From an uncultured Bacteroidia bacterium (GTDB lineage Bacteria; Bacteroidota; Bacteroidia; Bacteroidales; Prolixibacteraceae): a stretch of 33,821 nt of DNA. The stretch covers positions 1-33,821 of the forward strand of contig CAIVGL010000091.1 of assembly GCA_903905505.1 (NCBI GenBank). The letters run 5' to 3'. Both the position numbers and the translations under genes were made by a program. Under the pieces are notes generated by a model. That model searched no databases. It saw only the letters and a program-made list of their open reading frames with translations, and was not told where the DNA came from. Numbering within the stretch: position 1 is the stretch's first letter; each line of letters opens with the position of its first letter. Shown here piece by piece: positions 23,846-30,741 of this stretch.

Positions 23846-25195
23846 TTAAATAGAGACGCCTGTATAATTATACGGAGTGATTAGTTTCAACTCACTTTTC
23901 AGCGCCTCGCTCACGTCTAACTTATCAATAAATTCATGCATAACTTCACGATCAATCTTCCGATTAACACGCGTAAGGTCTTTTAGAGCTTCATAAGGAT
24001 TTGGATAGGCTTCGCGTCGCAGAACAGTCTGAATAGCCTCTGCAATAACAACCCAGTTATCTTCAAGATCACGATCGATGACCTCTTTATTTAAGACTAA
24101 TTTCCCAAGACCTTTCAAGGTTGATTTGATCGCTATGATGGTGTGCCCAATTGGTACTCCGATGTTCCGTAAAACGGTGGAGTCGGTAAGGTCGCGCTGC
24201 AACCTCGATATAGGTAGTTTCGAAGATAGGTGCTCGAAAATAGCATTCGCTATACCTAAGTTACCCTCTGAATTTTCGAAATCGATCGGATTAACCTTGT
24301 GTGGCATGGCGGAGGATCCAACCTCCCCTTTTTTAATTTGTTGCTTGAAATAATTCATGGAGATATAGGTCCATAAATCACGATCAAAATCAATAAGTAT
24401 GGTATTGATCCGCTTCATATTATCGAATATAGCACCATCGCTATCGTAATGGGCGATCTGTGTGGTTGCTTGAGAGCGCTCTATCTTCAACGCTTTTCCT
24501 AGGAAGTTATTTCCAAATTCGGGCCAATTGACACCTGGATAAGCGACATGATGAGCATTGAAATTGCCTGTCGCACCTCCAAATTTACCGTAGAACGGAA
24601 TATTCTTCAGACTAGCGAGTTGAACATTTAAGCGTTCTGCAAAAACTTTGATCTCTTTACCTAATCGAGTAGGTGTAGCTGGTTGTCCATGTGTTTTTGC
24701 CAACATCGAAACCTCTTCCCACTCTTTGGTCAGCGATTCTAATTTAGCGATTAGCTCTTCGATTAAAGGGAAGTAGACCTTTTGAATCGCATCGCGCATC
24801 GAGCAAGGAACAGCTGTGTTATTGATATCTTGAGAGGTTAGTCCAAAATGGATAAACTCTTTATACGGTTGCAAGTTTAAGGCATCGAATTTTTCCTTGA
24901 TGAAATATTCAACTGCTTTCACATCATGATTGGTGACTTTTTCAATCTCCTTAACTTTGTTTGCATCTGCGATGGAAAACGATTCGTAGATTTGACGAAG
25001 CGCAGGTTTAAGCTTAGCATCAACCGATTTTAGTTGAGGAAGCGGAAGCTCTACTAATGCAATGAAGTATTCAATCTCCACATAAACCCGATATTTTATC
25101 AAGGCGTATTCTGAGAAATATTGACCTAATTCATCTACTTTGTCACGATATCTGCCATCTATAGGTGATATGGCTGTTAGGGATTGGATTTCCAT
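23846..25195 (-). CDS. purB: Adenylosuccinate lyase
   Basis: Cleaves SAICAR and adenylosuccinate, used in both de novo purine synthesis and AMP formation. The 449 residues show the family order: SPIDGRYRDKV (10-20), TNHDVKAVEYF (88-98), GLTSQD (118-123), KTHGQPATPT (167-176) with the catalytic His169, and the fumarase-superfamily signature SSAMPHKVNPIDFENSEGN (294-312), which carries the mobile-loop Ser. Start ATG at 25195. It is the first gene of a two-gene unit with the msbA-like exporter. A good -7 promoter element lies 24 bases upstream of the start. Confidence 0.97.
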   Translation of the reverse strand: MEIQSLTAISPIDGRYRDKVDELGQYFSEYALIKYRVYVEIEYFIALVELPLPQLKSVDAKLKPALRQIYESFSIADANKVKEIEKVTNHDVKAVEYFIKEKFDALNLQPYKEFIHFGLTSQDINNTAVPCSMRDAIQKVYFPLIEELIAKLESLTKEWEEVSMLAKTHGQPATPTRLGKEIKVFAERLNVQLASLKNIPFYGKFGGATGNFNAHHVAYPGVNWPEFGNNFLGKALKIERSQATTQIAHYDSDGAIFDNMKRINTILIDFDRDLWTYISMNYFKQQIKKGEVGSSAMPHKVNPIDFENSEGNLGIANAIFEHLSSKLPISRLQRDLTDSTVLRNIGVPIGHTIIAIKSTLKGLGKLVLNKEVIDRDLEDNWVVIAEAIQTVLRREAYPNPYEALKDLTRVNRKIDREVMHEFIDKLDVSEALKSELKLITPYNYTGVSI

Positions 25196-25218
25196 TTTAT
25201 CTCTTATTCTGTTTGCTA

Positions 25219-25226
25219 CAAAGGTA
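25219..25226 (-). promoter_or_regulatory. -7 element of the purB promoter
   Basis: Minus-strand TACCTTTG followed by TAGC, a close match to the Bacteroidota -7 region and the same as the DUF4494 box. Initiation near 25212 gives a leader of about 17 bases. No clear -33 TTTG is found at normal spacing. Confidence 0.55.
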
Positions 25227-25386
25227 GTAAAAACTCTGAAAATAGACTATTTGCCACTTTTACTGTTTGATATTCTTGTGGATACGGTTCAGGTGATATT
25301 CCAGTCTCTTAGACATAGATTGCAATAGTACTTATATTGTAATCCGATAATTGTTAGGTGTTTACGTGTATTTCCGATTCGTTAAG

Positions 25387-25881
25387 CTAGTTTTCTGCTG
25401 TATGTTTAACCTTCTTAACTGTCTCTTTTCTTGAGATTAACATAGGTACTGCAACGCCAACCGCAAGTGCCATTAGAATAAACAAGGTTTTCAGGCCATA
25501 GCTTACTGTTTCGGCTAACGAAACGGAATAGGTGTCGCTCGTAGCGGCAGTACTAGAAAGTTTCATCAGTCCGAGCATCATCCGGTAGGCGAAAATCCCT
25601 GGAACCATAGGTATGACTGCTGGAATTGAAAATACCAGCGGAGGGGCATGTTTCGTATGAGCTGCATAAACACTAAGAATTCCAATTAATGATGCACCTG
25701 CAAAAGTGGCGATGGTGATCTCTAAGTTTAATTGGATTAGGATAAGTTTTGTTAACCCTCCAAGAGCGGCAATGACCCAAATGATAAACAAGGTCCTTTG
25801 GGGAACATTAAATAGTATGGCAAAGCCAAGAGCTGCAAACCCAAACCAAATTCCTTTTTCTAATAGTGTAATGAGCTCCAT
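25387..25881 (-). CDS. ThrE-type exporter, C-terminal half (DUF3815-like)
   Basis: A 164-residue membrane protein with four or five predicted helices (about 12-28, 30-45, 55-75, 80-98, 125-150). It corresponds to the C-terminal half of the threonine/serine exporter ThrE, which in some bacteria is a separate subunit. The SIPAVIPMVPG segment, with clustered prolines, and YRMMLGLMKL resemble the conserved family core. It is the second gene of a pair with the cytoplasmic-plus-membrane subunit 52 bases upstream. Export of serine or threonine is the known function of some members; the substrate here is inferred. Start ATG. The 3' tail is Lys-rich. Confidence 0.82.
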   Translation of the reverse strand: MELITLLEKGIWFGFAALGFAILFNVPQRTLFIIWVIAALGGLTKLILIQLNLEITIATFAGASLIGILSVYAAHTKHAPPLVFSIPAVIPMVPGIFAYRMMLGLMKLSSTAATSDTYSVSLAETVSYGLKTLFILMALAVGVAVPMLISRKETVKKVKHTAEN

Positions 25882-25933
25882 AGATAATCTATTATAAAGT
25901 AGTGCTTATGTTGTCTTTAATAAATTTAGCTCC

Positions 25934-26719
25934 TTAGAGGCTGTAAATTTGCATCGCAAGCATTAATCCAAGTGCGATTGAAAAGGCAATTATTAGTCCA
26001 TTTACCCCTCTGACTATTCCATTTAAGGTATTTCCATCCATAAGATCGGAAAGTGAGTTGATTAAAGGGACGCCAGGAATTAAAAACAATACCGAGGTAG
26101 CCAAAGCATTTTCAGGTGAGTGTCCAATATTTAGTTTGATAGACAATCCCGCTACCATCGTGGCTGCAAAGGAGGCAAAGAAGATCGAGATATAAGGATT
26201 GAATCGCATCTTTAGGGCTTCTTGCCGAATAAACAGACCGAAGAATGTGGCTGTAAATGCGACAATCATCTCTGGAGCTTCCCCGCCAAATAATCGACAG
26301 AATGAGGCGCCTGCTAGGGCTACTAAGGCAAGCACCACAAACCTCGGATAATGGGGGAGTGCTTTTATTCGTTCAATATCTTGATTAATTTGTTCAACCG
26401 AAAGTCCTTCTTCGACAACCCTCCAGCTAAGTCGGCTAATGCCAGAAACTAACTTGAAGTTAACCACATGAGGAGGTGTTCGTTTAACGCTGCTGGTGTA
26501 TTCCGATCCATCTTCCGTGGTGACGGAAAGCATCAACGAACGACTGGTAATCAAGAGTTCTACCTCATACCCCAGTGCATCTGCAATTCTGTTGATGGTT
26601 GTCCGAACCCGACCTGTGCTTGCCCCATTGCCCATCAATAAGGTTCCCACATCGAGAAGCATCTCTTCCACAGCCTTGGTGCTATTTGTTCGTTCTTTAG
26701 TCATCTTTAAATAAATCAT
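25934..26719 (-). CDS. ThrE-type exporter, N-terminal half (DUF1212-like)
   Basis: A 261-residue protein with a soluble N-terminal part (about 1-125) and five predicted helices afterwards. The segment LLMGNGASTGRVRTTINRIA (32-51) is the conserved beginning of the DUF1212/ThrE domain; in some members this part resembles a hydrolase-like motif of unknown activity. LIPGVPLINSLSDLMDGNTLNG near the C-terminus is the other family hallmark. Together with the next gene it rebuilds a full ThrE. Two ATG codons are possible (26719 and 26704); both precede the conserved region, and I cannot choose between them. It is divergent from the Rieske gene across a 175-base spacer. Confidence 0.84.
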   Translation of the reverse strand: MIYLKMTKERTNSTKAVEEMLLDVGTLLMGNGASTGRVRTTINRIADALGYEVELLITSRSLMLSVTTEDGSEYTSSVKRTPPHVVNFKLVSGISRLSWRVVEEGLSVEQINQDIERIKALPHYPRFVVLALVALAGASFCRLFGGEAPEMIVAFTATFFGLFIRQEALKMRFNPYISIFFASFAATMVAGLSIKLNIGHSPENALATSVLFLIPGVPLINSLSDLMDGNTLNGIVRGVNGLIIAFSIALGLMLAMQIYSL

Positions 26720-26894
26720 TAATAAACTAATCAGGCTTGTAAAGTTAGCATCAATTTTTGTTTAGAGGTGCAACGGAATTTTAATTTTATGATTTATAAG
26801 TTGAACACTATTGTCATCAGCTTTGTTGTATCTTTATTAACAAGTCAACGTTCAAATCTTGTTATTCTTATACTAAATACTTAATTATTGGCGG

Positions 26895-27329
26895 ATGAAA
26901 AGGACTGAATTTTTGACTGCATTGGGAATATCCGCAAGTACAGTAGTTTTTGCGCCCTATCTCGTCTCTTGTAGTAAAGGTAGCTCGTTGAGCGACAGTG
27001 GATCTAATGGAACGCCAAGTTCAACCGTTGACTTCACCCTTGACTTGTCTATGCCTGCTAACTCAGCATTAAATACCAATGGAAGCTCAATGATTAGTAA
27101 TGGAGTTATTGTTGCAAAAACCTCCGGTGGCATGTATATTGCAGTAGCTTCAAAATGTACGCATCAAGGCTATACCTTGGCTTATGACAATGGGACTAGT
27201 GAGTTTCATTGTGCTAGTCATGGGTCGAATTTCACTACCACAGGACTGGTGGTCAATGGACCTGCATCGACAGCGCTAAAGGTCTATAAGACTCAATTGA
27301 CTGGAACAAATCTTCGCGTTTATTCTTAA
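26895..27329 (+). CDS. Rieske [2Fe-2S] protein, predicted lipoprotein
   Basis: A 144-residue exported Rieske-domain protein. The N-terminus MKRTEFLTALGIS resembles a weak Tat-type signal (Lys-Arg rather than Arg-Arg) and ends in LVSC, so Cys26 is a lipidation candidate. After a Ser/Gly-rich linker (27-45) comes a compact Rieske domain with cluster ligands CTH (88-90) and CASH (106-109). The two extra cysteines that form a disulfide in cytochrome bc1-type Rieske proteins are absent, as in ferredoxin-type Rieske proteins. No partner oxidoreductase gene is adjacent, so its electron-transfer role is open. It converges on the esterase gene with only six bases between the stop codons. Confidence 0.88.
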   Translation: MKRTEFLTALGISASTVVFAPYLVSCSKGSSLSDSGSNGTPSSTVDFTLDLSMPANSALNTNGSSMISNGVIVAKTSGGMYIAVASKCTHQGYTLAYDNGTSEFHCASHGSNFTTTGLVVNGPASTALKVYKTQLTGTNLRVYS

Positions 27330-27335
27330 ATATTC

Positions 27336-28214
27336 TTAGCGTTTGAATTTCTCGCCTGCAAATTTCAATCCGTCGTAAAGACCTGTGCGCCAATACGACC
27401 AGGAGTGACCTCCATTGCGAACACGATATTCGTGGGGGATACCTAAGTTTCGCATTCCAATGTGCAAGAGGGAATTGCCTTTGTATAAAAAGTCATCATC
27501 GCCACAATCGATGTAAAATCGGATGCTTTTTAATTTCTCAGCAGCTACGGTGTGGATCAGATGAAGTGGATTCGTCGCTTTCCAAGTTTCACTAAGTCGC
27601 TCAATTCCCTTTAAGTTTTTTCCGTAGATCGATTTGAAATATCCATCATATTGACCATCTGGCTGCTGCGTGATCTCTTCATCTGAAAATACAGCACTGC
27701 TTAAGGCGATAACACTCGAGAAAAGATCGGGGTTGCGCATGGCAAGTGATAATGATCCATATCCACCCATCGAAAGTCCACCAATGGCTCGGAACTCTTT
27801 TTTCGCTCGGATGCGATATTCTTTCTCGATATAAGGTATGAATTCTTGGGTAAACATATCCGACCAACGGTTTTTCCCGTCAGCACTATTGCAATACCAG
27901 GTTACTTTTCCATCGGGTATAATCAGGATACAAGCGGGAAAATCACCCTCTGCAATCCCTTTATCAGCTATTTGAGCCGCCTCACCAAATTGAATCCAGC
28001 CAGTTTCATCATCCGAAAATCCATGAAGAAGGTAGACAACCGGATAACTGCGGCTCGACGTTTGATAGTCGGCAGGCAGGTAGACCGAATAGTTTACTGG
28101 ATAGTCAACGAGTTTACTCTTAAAGCTTAGACTTTCAATCGTTTTTCCTTTTTGAGCAAAGGAGATTATGGGCAGAGCTAAAAATAGCAAGGGAAGTAGG
28201 AGAGTCTTTGTCAT
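27336..28214 (-). CDS. Secreted esterase (alpha/beta hydrolase, esterase D/feruloyl-esterase type)
   Basis: A protein of 292 residues (from the ATG at 28214) with a clear signal peptide ending in SFAQ. A longer frame from 28241 would add nine residues ahead of the signal, so I use 28214. It fits the esterase PF00756 group (as I recall the family number): YLLHGFSDDETGW near the oxyanion site, nucleophile Ser in GLSMGGYGS, an acidic residue in DCGDDDFLY, and the catalytic His in GGHSWSYW. Members hydrolyse feruloyl or acetyl groups on polysaccharides, S-formylglutathione or trehalose esters; the secreted form favours carbohydrate esters, which is inference. A nearby sulfatase gene (30742) would suit a polysaccharide-degrading lifestyle but is not in the same operon. 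Confidence 0.87.
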   Translation of the reverse strand: MTKTLLLPLLFLALPIISFAQKGKTIESLSFKSKLVDYPVNYSVYLPADYQTSSRSYPVVYLLHGFSDDETGWIQFGEAAQIADKGIAEGDFPACILIIPDGKVTWYCNSADGKNRWSDMFTQEFIPYIEKEYRIRAKKEFRAIGGLSMGGYGSLSLAMRNPDLFSSVIALSSAVFSDEEITQQPDGQYDGYFKSIYGKNLKGIERLSETWKATNPLHLIHTVAAEKLKSIRFYIDCGDDDFLYKGNSLLHIGMRNLGIPHEYRVRNGGHSWSYWRTGLYDGLKFAGEKFKR

Positions 28215-28323
28215 AAGTTGGCTAAATCTGAATTCATCCAACAGTTGACGGACAAAATTCGATTATTAAATGGTTTAGGCAAAGATAAGAAATGATTGAA
28301 TAAGAGAATTGGAAACTTAAATA

Positions 28324-28351
28324 AATTCATCCGTCAGCCGACGGATGAATT
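28324..28351 (-). terminator. Terminator after the DHODH-like gene
   Basis: A perfect 12-bp stem (28324-28335 with 28340-28351) and a 4-base loop, 13 bases past the stop of the gene ending at 28365. On the minus strand it is followed by an AT-rich TATTTAAG stretch. It separates that gene from the esterase gene on the same strand. Confidence 0.65.
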
Positions 28352-28364
28352 ATCTTCTTGTTCC

Positions 28365-29378
28365 CTACACCATTGGGTATTTTTTCAAAATTTCGTTCGA
28401 TCTCATCAATATATCCACATACTGAGCGCGTTTGTAGGCATAAGGATCTTTGGTGTTTTTCATCGCTAATTTACCTCTGAAATCAGCAATTGTTTTGTAG
28501 GCCCGAGCATCCATCCACTCTTCAAGCATCTCGATCATGGTGGTGATATGACTTGCTTTATTGCGGTAGATAGCGCTCACCACCTGCACGGTTCCTGCAC
28601 CAGCCAAGAGCATTTTGATCATATCGCTACCATCGGAGATACCTCTGCTGGCACAAATATCGGCAGCAATGGTGCCGTACAATAATCCTGAAAACCTCAG
28701 ACTTAACTGGTAATCTTTCGGGTGGGTGAGATCGAAAGGGTAGTAGAACTCTTCTGTCTCAATGTTAATCTCCGGTTGGAAAAAACGATTAAAGAGCACG
28801 ATGCCATCAGCTCCAGCCTGATCGAGTTTGCCAATGAGGTTTAGCGGATTCGAGTAGAAAACACTTAGTTTGACGCTTACTGGAATTTTTAAGATGGTTT
28901 TTAATTTCGTTAGAATGCGCACCTGTCGGGCTTCGATATCGGCTCCTGTATGACTCCCATCAACTGGGACATCATAAAAGTTAAGCTCCAGACCGGCAAT
29001 GCCAGTTTTTTCAAGCTCGAGTGCATACTCTTCCCACGACTCATCGTACATGGCATTTAAGCTAGCAAAGACTGGAATAGTCACTTTAGAAAGAAGTTTC
29101 TCTAGTTTAAAGATATGCTCTTTAGCTCCGCCATGCTTCACCTCAGGAAAGAGATTAACCATTTCGGCATTTCTGTCGTCGTATTCTGCAAGTTGATCTT
29201 GCAGTTGTATCTGTTCGAGATGGATCTGTTCTTCAAAGAGAGAGCGGTAGACCAAGGCAGCAGCGCCAGCTCGTTCTATTTTCTGAATCACATCAAGGTC
29301 TTCAACTAAACTTGAAGCACCAAGAATAATGGGGTTTTTTAGTTCAACGCCCATATAAGTAGTTCTTAAATCTGCCAT
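28365..29378 (-). CDS. Dihydroorotate dehydrogenase-like flavoprotein (catalytic Cys replaced)
   Basis: A 337-residue TIM-barrel protein resembling class 1 dihydroorotate dehydrogenase. FMN-binding features remain: VELKNPIILGASS (11-23), Lys170 in VKLS, and the phosphate site GISDGSDMIKMLLAGAGTVQ (246-265). In class 1A enzymes the active-site base is the Cys of LNxSCPN; here the same place reads ELNFYDVP (131-138), with Asp136 where the Cys should be. A true PyrD reaction is therefore doubtful. Bacteroidota genomes often carry such a protein in addition to pyrD, and I recall similar proteins near pyruvate:ferredoxin oxidoreductase genes, but no such gene is here. The function is unknown; it is probably an FMN-dependent oxidoreductase. 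Start ATG; single-gene unit. Confidence 0.82.
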   Translation of the reverse strand: MADLRTTYMGVELKNPIILGASSLVEDLDVIQKIERAGAAALVYRSLFEEQIHLEQIQLQDQLAEYDDRNAEMVNLFPEVKHGGAKEHIFKLEKLLSKVTIPVFASLNAMYDESWEEYALELEKTGIAGLELNFYDVPVDGSHTGADIEARQVRILTKLKTILKIPVSVKLSVFYSNPLNLIGKLDQAGADGIVLFNRFFQPEINIETEEFYYPFDLTHPKDYQLSLRFSGLLYGTIAADICASRGISDGSDMIKMLLAGAGTVQVVSAIYRNKASHITTMIEMLEEWMDARAYKTIADFRGKLAMKNTKDPYAYKRAQYVDILMRSNEILKKYPMV

Positions 29379-29629
29379 ACGATTAAAGTTTTGATGGTTT
29401 ATTAGTCTAACAAAATCAACACAATATGCTTTTCGAAAGAGAACTTAAATGCAGTGATACTGATCCTTTTAAAGGACTATAGATGCGAAATTAATCTTTT
29501 AATTTTTAATTGGCTATTTTTACGGCTGTAGATTTCACTCAAGATGGTAGTTTAAAAGGGTTTTGAATAAGCCCTCTGTCTTTGAAATTTTAATAAATTT
29601 TTTAAGAAGGTTATTTTTTTGCTTGGTGT

Positions 29630-30109
29630 ATGTCAAAAAAGCATATTTTATTTGTTTGTTTAGGTAATATTTGTCGCTCTCCAGCTGCAGAAGCGGTGAT
29701 GGTGGCTAAGTTGCAAGGCACTAAATTAGACCATTTATTCGGTTGTGATTCTGCTGGAATTATCGGTTTTCACGCTGGCGCAAAGGCTGATCCTAGGATG
29801 CGAAAGCAAGCCCAAGTGCGAGGCTATTTAATAACCAGTCTGTCACGACAGGTTAGGCCAGAAGTTGATTTTGATCGGTTTGATCTGATCGTTGCAATGG
29901 ATGATCAAAATGTGCGCGATTTGACCAAACTAACAAGGTCGGATAGTGATCGCAAAAAGATCGTTAAAATGACCGATTTTTCGAGTGATTCAAGGTGTGA
30001 TTTTGTCCCTGATCCCTATTATGGAACGATAGCTGATTTCGATCTTGTATTGGATATTTTGGAACAGAGCTGTGATGGATTAGTGAACTTTTTAACTGCC
30101 AAAAATTAA
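29630..30109 (+). CDS. Low-molecular-weight protein-tyrosine phosphatase
   Basis: A 159-residue cytoplasmic phosphatase. The CX5R P-loop is at residues 10-16 (C-LGNIC-R) followed by SPAAEAV, and the general-acid loop is DPYYG near residue 129. The length fits the family. In bacteria such enzymes often dephosphorylate tyrosine kinases that control polysaccharide export, or act in stress responses; no tyrosine kinase or polysaccharide genes are visible here. The start is ATG. The lipoprotein gene begins four bases after the stop, so the two are co-transcribed. The 251-base spacer upstream, towards the divergent DHODH-like gene, holds no reading frame I can support. Confidence 0.93.
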   Translation: MSKKHILFVCLGNICRSPAAEAVMVAKLQGTKLDHLFGCDSAGIIGFHAGAKADPRMRKQAQVRGYLITSLSRQVRPEVDFDRFDLIVAMDDQNVRDLTKLTRSDSDRKKIVKMTDFSSDSRCDFVPDPYYGTIADFDLVLDILEQSCDGLVNFLTAKN

Positions 30110-30113
30110 GATT

Positions 30114-30455
30114 ATGAAGATTTTAAGACCTGCTTTATTCGTATTTTCTTTTGTATGTCTATTGATTAGCTGTGGCTTACCTCGTCAGATTATTAAACAT
30201 TACAAAGGGAAGTCGCAAGAGGAGCTTGAGCTGACCATGGGCAAGCCAACGCGCATTGAAATAGGTGATTCAGGTGAGAAGATCTATGTGTATATGAAGA
30301 ATAAGTACCTCAAGGCAGCTCCTATCAATACGGGGGCGTTTCAATATGATAAGTTTGTCAGTCCGCATACGGTTAAGACCGAGACCTATACTTTTTACCT
30401 CAATAAATCGAAGGTTGTTGAGAAGGTAACCTACGATTACGGTTATACCCGATAG
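30114..30455 (+). CDS. Small BamE/SmpA-like lipoprotein
   Basis: A 113-residue predicted lipoprotein: signal peptide with hydrophobic core 5-18 and LLISC, lipidated at Cys20. The mature part resembles the BamE/SmpA fold in order: a helix with GKSQEELELTMGKPT (32-46), a strand with EKIYVY, and a final hairpin (TYTFYLNKSKVVEKVTYDYG). BamE-like proteins support outer-membrane protein assembly; many small lipoproteins share the fold without that role. The identity is an inference from pattern only. It follows the tyrosine phosphatase gene by four bases, and tRNA-Leu begins 73 bases downstream. Confidence 0.7.
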   Translation: MKILRPALFVFSFVCLLISCGLPRQIIKHYKGKSQEELELTMGKPTRIEIGDSGEKIYVYMKNKYLKAAPINTGAFQYDKFVSPHTVKTETYTFYLNKSKVVEKVTYDYGYTR

Positions 30456-30508
30456 GGTTAATAGCTGCCTTAGTTTGGTAGAGATTTTTCCCCTCGTCGA
30501 AATTTTTA

Positions 30509-30516
30509 TATCTTTG
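30509..30516 (+). promoter_or_regulatory. -7 element of the tRNA-Leu promoter
   Basis: TATCTTTG, an exact TAnnTTTG match, ends 12 bases upstream of the tRNA 5' end. The upstream TTTC (30487-30490) is 18 bases away and is a near match to the -33 TTTG box. Confidence 0.6.
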
Positions 30517-30528
30517 TCGTATCCTTCT

Positions 30529-30615
30529 GCCCAGATGGTGAAATTGGTAGACACGCCAGCTTGAGGGGCTGGTTCCGGTTACGGTGTGCAAGTTCGAGTC
30601 TTGTTCTGGGCACCA
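30529..30615 (+). tRNA. tRNA-Leu (anticodon GAG), CCA encoded
   Basis: Class II tRNA. Acceptor GCCCAGA pairs fully with TCTGGGC; anticodon stem CCAGC/GCTGG with loop TTGAGGG gives GAG; the variable arm (TTCCGGTTACGGTG region) is long; T arm GCAAG-TTCGAGT-CTTGT. Discriminator A at 30612, with CCA encoded at 30613-30615. It reads CUC and CUU codons. Confidence 0.96.
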
Positions 30616-30619
30616 ATAA

Positions 30620-30656
30620 AGCACAATACCCACTGAAAACCAGTGGGTATTGTGCT
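30620..30656. terminator. Hairpin after tRNA-Leu
   Basis: A perfect 16-bp stem (30620-30635 with 30641-30656) and a 5-base loop, beginning five bases after the CCA end. No T-run follows on the plus strand, so it may rely on hairpin strength or act in 3' processing. It separates the tRNA from the sulfatase gene. Confidence 0.7.
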
Positions 30657-30741
30657 AATATCTAGAATAGAATTATCTCGATTTGACATAGTTTTTATTC
30701 TTTTAAATTTATTGCTAAATATTCTGTAAAACAGTTGTACG

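Noticed and set aside
29426-29482. Small plus-strand frame of 18 codons between the DHODH-like and phosphatase genes
   Set aside because: Too short, with no promoter or recognisable protein signal; open frames of this length are expected by chance.
30683-30688. TTGACA upstream of the sulfatase gene resembling a sigma-70 -35 box
   Set aside because: No matching -10 box at 16-18 bases, and the phylum uses TTTG/TAnnTTTG promoters; probably chance in AT-rich sequence.
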